Numbered from the stretch's first letter, positions 1 to 13,437 are shown. The stretch is DNA of 64,000 nucleotides from Selaginella moellendorffii (GCF_000143415.4 NW_003314269.1:2258118-2322117); one strand, 5' to 3'. Translations and numbers: made by a program. Notes: generated by a model not told the origin, from the letters alone.

Positions 1-3000
1 TTTCGGTGTTGATAGCACTAATAATCCGAGCAAGGTCCTGTATAGGTGCTTGAACACGTCCTGGTGGTTTGTTATGCCTCCGACCCAGTGCGTTGATCGC
101 TGGAGCTCCAAACACCACTTTGCACAAGCCACTGCCTGGTCCAGGAATTTGCCTCGCCATTTGGTGACAAACTCGGTCGAGTGTTCCGGCGAGTCGAGGA
201 AGCTTTCGATGTGCGAGCAGCAAAGTTGGACCACCAGTAGCTGCTCCTCGTGGTGGTTATCGAGCTCTTTGTCGAACAGCTTACGGACCAAGTCTGTGTT
301 CTGGAGGCCTCCAAAACGAGAGCTGTCGTCGCCCAGTATCCACCCAGCAAGAAAGTCGTAGAAGAAATCGCATTCCTGGAACTGGAGCTTCAGGAATGCG
401 AGGCTCGTTTCCAGCACCCTCTCCACTTGAGCTGGAACGCTAGCATGCGGAGCTTTGAAAACGGGTACCATGACGTCCTGGAGGGCTAACGCAAGCTGCT
501 GGCGTAGAACAATGTCTTCGTCCTCCAAAAGGTTGATGGTTACCGACCAGACGCTCAGAACTATTTTCCTGTACCACTTCAACCTCGGAGACACTGCCAC
601 CATCCTGGTATTCTCCCTGAGCCACTTAGACTCCTCCAAGCACCTCGAGGAGATTATTGCCGAAGAAATCGCTCTCCTCAAGTTTACAGGCTCGCTGGCC
701 GCACTGTGGCGTCGTATCAGATCGTTCCATGTCTCGAGCACCCCGCGAAAGACTTCCCAGTCGGAGTCGTCCAAGTCCCTGTCCACCATCTCGGCCTTCA
801 TTGAGACGAGAAGGTGTTGCATGCAATTGCCGAGACAACGTACTGCAGATTCCCTTGTCTTGGAGACCTTGGAGGTGTTGTAAATTCCGAGTAACGTGTT
901 CCATATCTTGAAAGGGTCCTGCTGAGGATCGTTGCCAACTGCGAGAAGGTTCCATCTCAGAAAAACCTGTAATATGCGCTTGACGCATCTGGGATGAAGC
1001 TCCGTATATAAACGCTCTGCTAGCAGGCCACGCAACATTCTCGCGTCCAACTGTGTGAAAGCAACAGCGAAATTTTCGTTTACTTGTTGTGTCGAGAATG
1101 ACTTTAGCGCCTTCAGTGTTGCCAGTCTAACCTCGTACATCTTGTCAGCCAGCGCTTCTCGTAAAGTCGTATAAAATGTTTTCGTGTCCGTTGTCATTGC
1201 TGCTGCAGACTGATCCAGTGTCTGGTACTGGCCCGAAGCGGTATCAGCGTTAGAAGTTTGCCAACCTCGCAGAATTGTGCTGAAGTAGATATACGCAGCT
1301 AGTCCTTTCAAATCCACAAGCGTCGAGTCCCACGGCTTTGCGGAACTGTCGCTATGGCTGATACTTTGGCTGCTGAGGTGCAAAAGTACCGGCCGGAGTT
1401 GTTGCATGGTTTCCCGCACTGATGGCACCTGTTGGCACTGATAAGCAAGTTCCAGAAGATCTTGTAAAACTCCAAGAAATGCTGCAACCGCTATAAAACA
1501 CGATGTCCGGTTTATCGTGCCAAGTAGTGTGCACTCTTTGATCCTGTCGAAAACCTGCACCACGATCTGTCCCTGCTGTTCCTGCTGGGATACCTCCGTA
1601 CAGTTGGATTTAAGAAGCGATGATAGCTGCAGTAAAACGCCGTGGATGGTGTTGTAACGCACTGGCTGCTTCGATAACTGGCAACAGAGCTCCAGCAGAA
1701 CGTTCAAAAGGTTCTCCGCGGTGACAAGCGGTGCTAAAGCACGAGATGCGAGAACTCGGAGCTTTAAATTGCACTGAGTTGCACAACGCACGACGGACGG
1801 CATGAATGCTGAAGGGCTCAGCCAGTCGTCCGTCCTTGTGTTGACAATCGATGGCCTCAGACGCGACAGAATCACCAGAATCGGTGCAAGGCTCGGATGA
1901 AGCCGGCTTTGCGTCACCCCCTGTTGTAAGTTCATGGTAGCACATTCTAGTTCCTCCAGAAGGAACGGATGAAGAGCGGGATACCTGAAATCGAAACATG
2001 TAATAGATCAAGAAACGAGCCTAACCATACCTGTTAAAGAACTCAAAACCAGTAATAGCACGACGTGCTGTAGCCTGCTTGTGTACGTTTAGAAATCCAA
2101 CGATACGATGTAGTAGCGCAGTGAAAGCGAGTGTAGCACTGTTCCGGACTTGCCAATAAGGAGAAGCAAATGCTTTGATGGCAACTATCAAAGCTTCAGC
2201 GCAAAATCCAGACGTATCAGTTGATAAGTTCGTGTCGTTGAAAGTTACTCTGAGAGTGTTGAAGGCGTGCACGACAGGCACCACATCTTTACTGGTCGAG
2301 GAGTCGAGAAATTGTTTGATGTTGTCAATCAGCCACCTTAAGCCCATGGGAAGAAGCTTTCTCGGCGCACCGTCGTGTTCCGAAAGAAACAACGCGAGAA
2401 ACGACGCCGGAATTCCTGCGCTCCTTCTCAGCAGATCATCGAGCGATTGGTCCTTGAGAACAGTCCGTTTCATAAGTTGCTGCATCCAAATCTCAGGCAT
2501 CTTGCTTAACCTGTAAAAACACAGATTAGTCCGAGTTTGATGAAGAACGAACCACCTGACCTTGTGTCGCTTGAGAGCAGTAAACGATTGCACAGAGCGA
2601 CAAAGCCAACTCGAGTTTTGTCAATAGCGCCATTATGCTTCATAGCAAGAAGCACTTGCAAAAAATGCTGACCGATTTCTTCAAGCTGTGCAGACTCCAA
2701 CATAATAATCTTCGATTCTTCTAAAGACTGGAGAACACCATTTCCAGTCCTAGCGTTGTAGCTACAACCGGGTAGTGGTGCCCCTCGTGCAACAGTCCCT
2801 AGGAGCAAGCTGACCTGAAAAAAGTTAAGCAAAGAAAAATAGAAAGAAAAAACTTTCACGTACCTCTTTCATGGATAGCCAGCAGCCTACCATAACCATC
2901 TGTTCCAGTGGAGCCAAAAGGCTAGCATCGTCATCTCCACCAATGCCATCATCATCACCTTCGATATCATCAGAATCAGACACAGGTAGATCCTCAACGT

Positions 3001-6000
3001 CCTCGTCCAAGCCTTCATACTCTTTCTCCTTGAGGTTGAGAGCATCGACTGATACAACCCAGAGAGCTAGAGACGTAACCTTCAACAGGAGCTTAAAAAG
3101 CCTTTCACAGGCCCTGCGAAGCCCGGCGACATTGGCCCTCACTCCATCAGAAATCCAATCCAGCTCGCTGAAAGTGTAACGGAGCGTGAGTAGAACCCCG
3201 TGCACAAAGCTATGCTTGCAAGCCGTCACGAGGTTCCTTTCACCTTCCAAAACCCCAGCCTCGAGCCAATCGTTGAGTGACTCGATGTAGCAAACAATCT
3301 GATCCCCAGAAACAGGCTTCGTCTGCACAGCCTCAGCTTCTGGATGTAGTGAAACTCTCCATCCGAGCTCGCAGACGTACTTTCGAAATATGAGCCTCAA
3401 CACAAGCGCTCCTGCATCGCTTTCTCTGACACGAGGACTATTCGCAAGAACTTTTCCCCATTGTAACACCTCCGCCACCTTCTCTTGTGCTTCTAAGCCC
3501 GGTAATGGAGTGGGATAGCGTAGAAGTATCTTGTAGGCGCTCTCTCTGAGACGGTCCCAGCTATCCACGACAGCACCGAGAAGAACCATCGTGTAGTCTG
3601 CCGAGAAGAGCTCCTTTCCATACGGCGAGAAGTTTTTCTTGGACTGCAGCTGATCCGTCGTGGGCCAAACGTCGAGTAGTACGTTGAGTATTTCCATCGC
3701 CATGTACTTCCGCTCGTAAGGAGCTGACGGGTACAAGGATGAAACCAGCAGCCGCGTCAACCATTGCATGAACGCCTGCATCTCTGCGAGCGTCACCACT
3801 GAGCTGTCGAGCTTCCTCTGAATAGCTCCATTCGCCTGTTCTCCATTCCTGTAGCCGCCCTTTGATGATTCCAGTTTCATCTGCCTGTCAGTCGCCACCC
3901 GAACTCTGCTGAAAAACTTCTTGAGCAAACTCGTCCATTTCATCCGGAAAGCTGTCGAAGAGCACCTCATGTTCAAAGGCATTGCCACCCTCAAAAGATG
4001 CAGCTCGAAAGGTGAAGGCATCACCGCTGTCTTGGGATTCAAGCAAATAAGCTCCGCAGAATCCACCCGTAAACCTTCTTCGAGATGAGTAAGCCCGAGC
4101 TCTAGAAAAGATATTGGTGCGTAAACGGCCACACCTTTCACCAGAAACGTCATCTCCGACGCACTTCCAGACGCCCTGATTTCGTTTTCTATCAGAGCTA
4201 ATCCCCGAGCGACCTTGATAAGAGACACAAACAAGGCCACCCGTTGGTTCTGCGTAAAAAAATCTGGCATTCCAGCAGCACCCCGCAAGTCCTCCCATGA
4301 TGGCACCTCACGAACAGCCAAGCCATCTAAAACGAACCCCAGCATCTGTAAAAGGCTATCGCTGTCAATCTCCAGTGCCACCGAAAGTGCGTACGTGTGT
4401 AAGTTGATCCGAAGTCTTGGGTTTCCAGCAACGACGCCAGCCACCATCGGAGGAACCCAAAGTTGCCGAAATCGTATGCTTCCCTGCGTAACGCCTTCGT
4501 TGTTCCAGCACTCGTCGCGAAGCCGCTCCAGGAACAGCTTTAAAAACGAGCTTGCTGCGCAGCAAACTCCATCATCGGACATGGCGTGAATGGTCTGGAA
4601 AAGAAGGCCCGGGCACATCTCCAACAGCGTCTGAGCTCCAAGTCGCAACGCCAACGTAGCCAGAGGAACATATCTTCCTTTCCGGTGTCCACCAACTGTG
4701 AGGAGATCGTTCGCAATCTGATGCAAAAAAGACTGCGTGCCATTTTGTGCCTGTGCCGTTTCACCGCCTTCACTTGATGACGAAGATTGCAAGTCCGCAA
4801 GTAAGTCGAAAACCATCTGGACCTGCCGGACGGTCTGATTGAGAGGGTCTTCCCAGTTGTTCCAAATGATCTGCATAACTCTGCTCGTCATCGTCGGAGA
4901 AAATGGCGTCGCTGGAGCAGTAAAAGCTGCTCCTTTGACGCTGCGGAGCTCGTCAATCGCGGCTGCTGTAACGTTGCCCAAGATCGACGCCTTGATCTGT
5001 TGTAGACATATCTGGAGCGCAGTCATACCATGGAACTTGAAGTGGCTGTCGAAGGAGCTCTCCGTTGCGGCACAGAGAGCTGGCAAGATCCCATCGTATA
5101 GAAGTGTCCACACCACCAAGTTGGAGGTTCTTCGACCATCTTCTTCTACCGTCACCTTTTTGAGCAGGCAGTAATTCAAAACCTCTCGAGGAGCAGCTGT
5201 GAGAAGTCCTCGAAGTACGCACAGCCGACCAAAATCCGTGAACTTCTCGGCCTCCTCGGCCATAGTCGAGCGACGTAATCTGTGAATCACGCTCTCTAGC
5301 TTGCCTTGTTCGCTATTATCCCTGCTAAACTCCTCCTCTTCCACGGCACAATACTGTGAATTCACCTCTGGGAAGAGAGCCTCGGCGAGCATCAACACCA
5401 GTCTCGACCGCGAGCTCGACATCTGGGCAGTAGCACACAAGCAAACCCCCGCCGCTACCACGCAGTCCCGGGACATGAACGAGCTTTGCAAAACATCCAG
5501 CGAAGTCACCACCACGTCCCCAAAAGCCTGGCTTCCAAAGTCCTGGGACGAGTTCTGGAGCATGTAGTAGACCGTGGACATGGCGTCCTGGCAATCCTCC
5601 ATGAGCGATGGAGTGGCATTCTCACCACTCTCCGACCGCCTCAACACGTCCCGGACGTCGAAGCTGGCGCTGGAAGCTATCAGCGTAGAGCACTTGCGAA
5701 CCACGTCCTTGAGTAGCCCCGGCTTTGGCAAGCTCGCGAGAGAGAGCCCCACCGCCACCAGCGCAAATCTTCTCTCATTCAAGCCCCCCAGTCCATAATC
5801 CGCACAACACCGCTGGAAAATCTCCTCTAGAACCTCGCGACACTGCTGGAATTGCGTGAGAGCCGAGAGCATCGTACGGTGGACGGGCCTGGATCCCTCC
5901 TGGAACAAAATCTCCACGAACACCGACAATGCCACGGCCAGCGCCTCGGATTCTACCCCTGCGACTGCCTCTAGCGCTGCTACGAGGCGCTTGGCGCCGG

Positions 6001-6166
6001 ATACCTGATCAAACGTGTTTCCCAGCGAGCTCCACTCGCGCAGAGCCGTGCAGAAAGAAGAGATCCTCGCGTCCGCGCCGGCACGAGAGATTAGAGAGGA
6101 GGGGAGCAGCACCGCGCTGTGCTGCCATCGCTGCTTCCGCTGCTGCGCCTTCCATTTCGCGGCCAT
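1..6166 (-). CDS. THADA: THADA/Trm732 homologue (DUF2428), C-terminus off the left edge
   Basis: Large alpha-solenoid (HEAT/ARM-like) protein. The family (yeast Trm732, human THADA) partners the Trm7/FTSJ1 methyltransferase for 2'-O-methylation of tRNA position 32. Four exons are readable on the minus strand: 6166-2864, 2814-2561, 2510-2031 and 1984-1. Phases agree across all junctions and give 2007 codons open to base 1. Known plant relatives are a little longer, so only the last part is probably missing. The DUF2428 hallmark RRSAGIP is in exon 3; in Trm732 this motif is needed for Trm7 function. An acidic linker (DDxEDLPVSDSDD-like) lies near the end of exon 1. The start is the first ATG, followed by MAAKWKAQQRKQRW, which resembles the N-terminus of plant THADA proteins. 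It is divergent from the quinoprotein gene, 157 bp away. Identity is confident from the motif and overall architecture. Confidence 0.88.
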
Positions 6167-6323
6167 TGTCCAAGAACCCTAATCTAGTGGCATTTAGGGT
6201 TTTAGGGCATATGCATTTTAGGGTTTACGAACTTACAAATCTCATTCGTCTTTAATGTCAATGACGGTTGTAGCTATCTTGGACTTTCCTTTATAAAAAT
6301 CCATTCCTTGATGGATCAGTTCA
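6167..6323. promoter_or_regulatory. Short head-to-head intergenic region with telo-boxes
   Basis: 157 bp separate the start codons of the THADA gene (-) and the quinoprotein gene (+). On the THADA strand it holds AAACCCTAAA twice (about 6193-6202 and 6218-6227) and a further AACCCT-type motif beside the start codon. Telo-boxes (AAACCCTA) are common in promoters and 5' leaders of plant genes for translation and RNA machinery. All three copies are on the THADA side, so they probably serve that gene. Confidence 0.55.
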
Positions 6324-7991
6324 ATGGCGTATAGTATAACACTTGTGATTTGCTTCTTCCTGCTGGTAAGTAGCACAGCGATTTTCTAGATTTCTTACTG
6401 TGTTTCTGCAAGACTATATGTGAATGTGATCAAGGAGATTGGACAAACCATGGAGGAGATATCACCAACAGGCGCTTCCAGGAGAAGGAGCACAAGATTA
6501 GCCCCCAAAACGCTCACACCCTCGCTCAAAAGTGGAGATTTGTCACTGGACCATTCGTCTCGGCGACTCCAGCCATCTACAAGGGTGTGGTCTACGTTCC
6601 AACTTGGAGTGGGCTTGTCTTTGCGGTGTCTATGCAAGGATCTTTGGTCTGGAGGGTGAATTTGACACAGATCACAGGCTTGAGTGGGGTGATCTCAAGA
6701 ACTTCTCCGGCACTGACAAAAGAGCTGGTAATCATTGGATTGCTCGGCCCTGCCAAGGTTGTCGCGTTGAAAAGAGAGACTGGAAAGCTAGTATGGATCT
6801 CCCAGGAGCTTGAGGAAACGCCCCTTGCGAAAATTACCATGTCTGGAACAGCTCACAAAGAGTAAGTATTTTTCCTATTTATATTACTTATTACTATTGA
6901 TGTTTATATGTTTTCAGTGCTTTCTACGTTGGAATCTCGTCAGACCAAGAGGTGAACGACACCATTTGCTGCACCTTCCAAGGGAGCTTTCAAAAGCTCA
7001 GTCTGACGACAGGGTCACGAATCTGGAAAACGGGCATGCTTCCAGACAACCACGGGCAAAATGAACTTTACTCTGGAGCCGCAATCTGGGGAAGCAGCCC
7101 TTCCATCGACGAAAAGCGAGGCCTCGTCTACATCGCAACTGGAAACCTCTACACGGTTCCAGCGTCCATCCAGGCATGCCTCGATGCAAATCGAACCGGT
7201 TGCTTTCCATCAAACGCAACCCTCTGCGACGATGCGGTGGTCGCACTCGACACGGAGACCGGAGCCATAAGGTGGTGTAACAGGCTCGGTGGCGGCGACG
7301 TCTTCTCCTTCATTTGCCGCGACCGGGAAAATCCACTACCAAAATGCCCCTCGCAGCCGGGCCCGGACTACGACTTTGGAGAATCTCCAATGCTCGTCAC
7401 CATTCGTCACAGAAACAGATGGAGAGATGTGGTTGTCACGGGCCAGAAGAGCGGCATTGTCTGGGCTCACGACCGATCAACTGGAGAACTCGTATGGGAA
7501 ACTGTAAGTAAACTTAGTATATACAAGATGATACTAATCCGATGATTGTTCTATAGCTTGCTGGACCTGGTAGCAAGAGTGGAGGAGCAATCTGGGGAGC
7601 TGCCGCTGATAACACGAGGATCTACACCAACATCGTCAACAGAGATGGGCTGAACTTCACGCTCATCCCATCTAGCAATGTCACTCGGGGGGGCGGCTGG
7701 GTAGCCATGGATGCCAACACTGGAGCGATACTCTGGTCCACGGCAAATCCCACCGGTGCTCTAGCTTATGGAGCGGTGGCCATTTCAAACGATGTGTTGT
7801 TTGTTGGATCGTTCGAGGACGCGGGTTACATTTACGCGCTGGACGCCAGGAATGGGAGGATTGTGTGGAGGGGCATGACAAATTCCAAACAGGGCGGGGG
7901 ATTCTCTGTGGCCGATGGGTGTGCTTTCGTTGGATCTGGATACATGCCTCCCACGACCGGTGATTCGATCTACGCGTTCTGTGTGGCCTAG
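6324..7991 (+). CDS. Secreted PQQ-type beta-propeller quinoprotein (polyvinyl-alcohol-dehydrogenase-like)
   Basis: Four exons, 6324-6365, 6413-6861, 6918-7503 and 7557-7991, give 503 residues with consistent phases. Exon 1 encodes only MAYSITLVICFFLL, a hydrophobic signal-peptide core, so the protein should enter the secretory pathway. The body has repeated beta-propeller blades of the PQQ family: VVALDTETGAIRW, GIVWAHDRSTGELVWET, WVAMDANTGAILW and YIYALDARNGRIVW, each with the Gly-x-x-x-Trp corner typical of the fold. Plant members are annotated as polyvinyl-alcohol-dehydrogenase-like; the real substrate is unknown. Many cysteines fit an extracellular location. An earlier ATG at 6311 stops after a few codons, so 6324 is the start. 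A decayed copy of its 3' part lies at 13529-13978. Confidence 0.85.
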
Positions 7992-9699
7992 CAATTTCAA
8001 ACTTGAAATTCTAAGAATAAGGGCAGTACGAAAGTGTACGGTGACCTAGGGCTTTTGGACATATCCCACATGCCGGAGCTTGGTTTCATGCCTGGGAATG
8101 TGTATATAAAGAGATTAAGGATCGATTTGAAAACACACGAGCCGTGTGGTCAGCGCAAAGCGAACTATTCTTTCGCCTTTTACTAAAGAATACCGTGTGC
8201 TGGTCACATAATAGCGGCATATCCAAATTTTTGGAACGCTTCCTCACGAAGGCACCCCCCACAAATATAAAATTAAGAAGCATGCTTAGCTTATTGATAA
8301 TTTTTAAATTCTGACAAATCTGACATTTACGAGCTGATTGCAGTTTTCTAAAACGGTTGATATAAATTTTAGATTATAATTTTTTAAATTTATATAAATA
8401 TTTTCCAATGGGAGAGATAAATGTCAACCACAAGAGCTCTCTGGACAAACATACAAAGACTATTAACAACACAACAACCATCATTTAAATTAGGAGATAG
8501 GCCACCTTATCTATCCGAAATTCGAGCGGTCCAATAGCAGTTCATCACCATTGACTGTATTACTACAGGCATGGTTTGGAAGTATGCTCCACACCATATA
8601 CGGATACACTAACTTCTGCCTTTCTGCAGGACCACATGATGCTGTTGATGTCACAAAGTCTTGCATATCCACAAAGTGTCCATCTCGATAAGGGCCACCA
8701 CAGCCAAAATGCTTCTCCCTCCATTGCTCCATCCCAAATGTTGATGCATCATGTTAGACCACTGATTCACTCTACAATCTCTTCCAGCCAGACACTATGT
8801 CACAACAGACCTGCTTATCTATCACATTACATATGAAGTCCTTGCTCATATCCCAATTCCTACAGAGATCACCATCTGTGATCCATACCATACCATGATC
8901 TCTCCCATATTAGACTCTATATCACACCAACCATGGCTCATGACTAGTCATTTTATCTACACCAAGTTGTTGCCACAAGCTGTCCTAGGCCACTCCCACC
9001 TGCTTACAACAACCCCCACCAGGTTCCATGTGTCCCTCTTTTTTCCCCCTAAAAGAAAAAACTCCCCTAATAAAATTTTAAGAAAAATGCTATGTCATTA
9101 ATATAAAATTTGTCATTAATATAAAATTGTAGTGATGATTGCCATTTTTATACATGGCATTATTTTATTAGTTTGTTCTACAGGTTTCAAGCATTTTTCA
9201 GTGCTGTCACTTAAGGGGTGGACAGAACAAAAAGTTAAAAGTTTCCCCCTTCAAAAAATGTTCCAAAAGGGACACATGAAACCATATAGAAGATTGCTCA
9301 TGCTATCTCCATCCTGATGACAAGCCAAGGATCCTACTCTACCTAGCCTTCTTAGACAACACTATTTCAACTCAACCTATCTCTAACATATCAAGGCTTA
9401 CTTCTTGAGGTGTTAATGGTTTGTCAATTTACAACTAAATACTACACAGCCCTTAAGCTTGCTAGAAACTGATCCAATTTACGTCTATTACTGTTATTTT
9501 CCACCATCTCTCATGATATAAGTAGACTTGTCATACTCTAATCTTGCAATAAAGATCACTCACTAGAAAAATCAACAGGAGTATTGCAATCCAACTCAAC
9601 CTACCAACTAATGTTGTACCATGGTTAGTAGTGTGTTTTTAAAACTCTACACTTAGCTTCTAGAGCACCACCTTACACTTTGGGTAGAGGACATGAGGA
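7992..9699. other. Gene-free interval, probably transposon-derived
   Basis: No coding frame beyond chance length and no recognisable domain. The quinoprotein 3' flank is followed by AT-rich sequence. Because the second copy of this locus (13979-14065) has its small gene only about 90 bp after the quinoprotein stop, this stretch appears to be part of a roughly 5 kb insert. The part after about 9350 may be the degraded 5' side of the LINE relic that follows, but I cannot align it by eye. Confidence 0.4.
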
Positions 9700-11260
9700 T
9701 AGAAGTGTCGGGACAGGCTGGATTTCGGCCCAAATGCAGCTGCATTGATCACTTGATTACTTTGTGAACACTTCTAAACAAAACTAGAGCTAAAAAAACG
9801 ACATCTCCTTTACTGTTTTGTGGACTTTCAAAAGGCTTTCAATAATGTGTTGTGACATTTGCTTAACCAACACCTTGAACACCCTGGAGCACCGCTTCAC
9901 ATTTGTCACCTTTACTCTCACATCCAAGTAGAGCTTAACAAAGATGTCTCCATCATAAGTGATGCAAGAGTTAAACAGGGATGCCCGCTCTCCAGCATTA
10001 ATATAAACACTCTCAAGACATTGTTTACACACATATCACTCTCCTTGATCCAAATGGCTAGCCTTTATCTTCACCTGTTGCTCTATGCGGATGACCTACT
10101 CCTCTTTGCTTCCATTGAGTAAGCCATGCAACAACAACTTGCTGCTCTTGAGCATACTTAGTCAATAAACGTTTCTAGGTGTTAACACTGCAAAGACACA
10201 AATAGTTGTCTTTGGCTTGAAGAAGGATCTCTCACCACAACTTTTCTGAGGAGAGGAGATTATGAAAGTTGAGGGCTATAAATATTTGAGTCTGTAAATC
10301 CACCGCCAGTGCACGTGGACCACTTATGTGACCCATTGAGAAGCAATTGCCTAGCACACACAATCCCTCCATCTATCGTTGGGATGTGAGGAAACAACAC
10401 TTCAACATGTGGATCACGACCACTCTTCTCTTGATGCATGGGGACTAAGTACTCAGCCACATGCTGGGCATAACTAGAAGCACTAAACAAGAGCTTCCTC
10501 CATCATGACTTCGGGACATGGGAAAAGACATAATGTGGAATCCTTTGCACAGAATTACTCCAAGTGGAATCCAGGCCTGAAAGAAACAATGCACAACCAA
10601 ACATAAGACTATGGACTGATGTGTGGTCACTGCAATCACTAACTCCATTGGTCTTCACAAGGAACTCTAAACCAGATGGTGGAACGACCGTATTACCTAG
10701 ACAGCACGATTGGGAATTCACTTGGAAGCGCTCCTTGCCCAACCAGCCATGACAATCTCTTGAGCTTGCTTTGAAAGGGTGGCTTGCGAGGACCAATGTA
10801 AAACCACTTTTAAAAGAATACTTGCTACAGATCAACCTACAGTGACAAATTGGACTTCTGTTGTACCATGCCATCAGTCCCAGCACATGTCCAATTCTCC
10901 CTCGGCATTTCCATGTACGCATAGACAGATCCAAAGGCAGAGCACAGGATAGTGATGCAAACGCACAGTGCCACTATGCTACAGAACTGGTGCACACCAT
11001 TTCCATGTGACAGGTTGGCTCAAGTCACCATCTACTCCACAAGAGTAGCAACTCTACCAGCTTTGCTGGCTTGAAGTCAAAGATCTCCAACGTGGTCTAG
11101 CCTCTCCAATTGCACGTCTACTTCCCAATACTCAGGTTTTACACACACTACTTACCCACCTTCCTAGGAGATCTTACAACATCTGCAGATGTTTCAAAGT
11201 ACCTCCAAGCCATGGAGGAATGCAGGGACACCCTAATTGAGACAGTCAACCTCATGTAAC
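9700..11260 (+). mobile_element. Degenerate LINE (non-LTR) reverse-transcriptase relic
   Basis: Reverse-transcriptase landmarks of plant LINEs occur in order on the plus strand but in different frames. They are QAGFRPKCSCIDH (about 9715), FVDFQKAF (about 9817), VKQGCPLSS (about 9973) and LLLYADDLLLF (about 10077), the last holding the YADD catalytic motif. Stops and frameshifts between them show the copy is dead. No clear poly(A) tail or target duplication was found, so both ends are approximate. Confidence 0.75.
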
Positions 11261-11356
11261 ATTTTAGTATGTTTATCTATAAATTTATATATTTACAATT
11301 TTGTAGTTAGAAAGGTCTCTGCAGTGCTCAGCAATATTTAGTCCTTTCTCGTTCTC

Positions 11357-13006
11357 TTGGCATTTGGCTTCTCTCGATCCATCCATCCATGGTACCCGCG
11401 CAGCGCGATTCCCCTCCCACCACGGAAAGCTCTCGAGGGTGTCAACTTCGATCTTGCGTCCAGCTTGACGGACGGCAATCTCGAAGAACACCCAGCCGAC
11501 CGTTTGCAAGCCCGCAAGGAGACGCTCATCAGGACGCTCGCCTATCTCAAGCAGCAGCTACCCCGGTTCATGGTCCAGGCCAACCAGAAGATTGACGAAC
11601 TGAATGACTTCCTCGGCATGCATGTAAGTGATCGTGGTCAAATGTTTGTATGATTGGCTGGTTACTATGACCCCAGATGAACAACATTCCACGAGACTGC
11701 ATTTCCACCAACACCAAATTCATGGAGCACCCCATGCTCGACTACTACGCATCACTGTGGAATGCGAAGGGTGACGAGGAAGGAGGGCTATTACGGATTC
11801 CTCTTTGACATCAAATGGGATCCACCGAAGGCAACATGCATGCGCTGTGGAATGCCCGAGATTATCTCGGTGGCAAAATCCTCCTCATGGAATCCGGTGT
11901 AGACAAAAAGAAAGTGTTGGCATCTCCACGGCTTGTCTTTCGCCAAGCAGCCATGCCTCCAAATGCCAAGCCCGCCCCGAGCCAGGAGGAGCGCCGCTCC
12001 ATTCCCAGAGTGCTGCGAAGAGTTTCACGAGAATTACTTCTCGAAGTGGCAGGACGAGGTCCTGTCGCATGACGAGGGCCCCGAGGATAGAACCATCTCT
12101 CGCGGAGCTCGTACTCTTCTTTGCACAGAGGGGCCACCCCATCTTCGTCAACCTCAACTATGGCACCACTTTCAAGGGCGCCTTCGACAGCGTTGTCGAA
12201 GCCATGGACACGCTCGTCCGGTTCTACGACCACGACAAGCGGATCATCGACGTCGGCGGTACACCGAGCGTACGGTTCCACGTCGACGGCGCACTCGGTG
12301 CCGCTTACATGCCGTATCTCAAGATGGCAGCGGAGGAAGGCCGCAAGTTTGAGGATGGTTGCGCTGTGGCAGTCGCCCCCGAGTTTGATCTCAGCCTGGA
12401 CGCTGTGCATTCCATCGCAATGAGCGGGCACAAGTGGATAGGTGCACTGGTTCCATGCGGCATTTTCATGTCCAAGACAAGGTGATCTGTTCTTGGCGAA
12501 AGTTATGACTCTTCCTTGGACGCCAGATACCAACTGAACCCACCGAGCAATCCGAACTATATTGGGACTCCAGACACCAGTTTTGCAGGCTCCAGGAATG
12601 GCCTCTCGGCGGTCTACATGTGGAGCGACATCTCCAAGCACAAACTCAAGCAGCAGATTGACAAGGCCGTGCAATGCCAGGGGAAAGCACGATTCATCAA
12701 CGACACCATGACGGAGCTGGACAAGAAACTCAAGCTTGATCTCTGGGTCGCACTCTCGCCCACCGTTCGCTTCCGGCAGCTCAACGATGATCTTACGGCC
12801 TCGCCAACGTTGTCAATGGTGTGCAACGCCTCTATTCACAGGTCTATGCAATGGAGTATGTCACTAAGGAGGTGGTGCTGATGCTTGCAGAGGACGTGGA
12901 GAGGTTCGGGCACAAAGCTTTCAAGGACTTATCGGATGGAATTGGAGGTGGCGGCAGTGGTGGAGTGGATGCTCCTCGTGTTTCATTCCTGCCTAGCAAA
13001 TTTTAA
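11357..13006 (+). pseudogene. Broken histidine-decarboxylase-like (group II PLP decarboxylase) gene
   Basis: Stretches typical of the plant and algal histidine/serine-decarboxylase-like family follow one another in order but not in one frame. Examples are MGSTEGNMHALWNARDYL (about 11815), FVNLNYGTTFKGAFD (about 12140), FHVDGALGAAYMPY (about 12280), SGHKWIGALVPCGI with the PLP lysine (about 12423), and NYIGTPDTSFAGSRNGLSA (about 12557). A 53-nt intron with normal sites (11624-11676) remains, so this is not a processed copy. Frame breaks lie near 11770-11815, 11930-12085, 12480 and 12790. The reading resumes to a plausible C-terminus ending at 13006. Either it is a pseudogene or the assembly has several indels; the number of breaks favours a pseudogene. 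Confidence 0.72.
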
Positions 13007-13053
13007 AGCTTTTGCGATGGGATTTATATATATATATACATTTACGGATGTTT

Positions 13054-13393
13054 CTACTTTTTCTTGTGTTTCTTCTTGACCTTTTCGATCCCTTCGCGGA
13101 GTTTCTCTCGAGTTTCTGGCCTGACGAAGCGGGATCCTCCCGTGACAACCGCGGCAGCGTTGTCCGGGCACTCGACCGCGAGAGCGCCCAAAACAAAAGC
13201 CCCAATCACACCCAATGCCACATTTCTCCTCGCGCTACTCGGAGGTGCATCCTGCATTGCAGCGCAAAGGCATGCCGGTGATTTGGGCGATAAGATTTTC
13301 AAGTAAAGTCTAGAGGACAACCTTGCCTGGCGATGGCGGAGCTAAATCCTTGTGCTTGATTGCAGTAGTGAATGGCTGAATGACACTCACCAT
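13054..13393 (-). CDS. Small single-membrane-span protein, copy 1
   Basis: Two exons on the minus strand, 13393-13322 and 13251-13054, give 89 residues. It starts MVSVIQPFTTAIKHKDL, then has a hydrophobic helix (NVALGVIGAFVLGALAV), the block GGSRFVRPETREKLREGI, and a lysine-rich tail. I do not recognise the family. Copy 2 at 14066-14409 has the same intron position and nearly the same protein, so the model is supported by conservation. One transmembrane helix followed by a charged amphipathic C-terminus suggests a small organellar or endomembrane subunit, but no function can be assigned. The gene runs tail-to-tail against the decarboxylase pseudogene, and its upstream side carries a copy of the ACP promoter region. 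Confidence 0.68.
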
Positions 13394-13437
13394 GGCGGAG
13401 GCTCGCTTGTTGCCAGGATAAAGTACGCTATCTGTAG

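Noticed and set aside
8100-8260. Possible MITE with imperfect inverted repeat (CTATTCTTT / AAAGAATA)
   Set aside because: Repeat too short and no target duplication could be defined.
11862-12674. 270-codon minus-strand frame
   Set aside because: Antisense shadow of the decarboxylase pseudogene; no domain resemblance and GC-rich codon complementarity explains its length.
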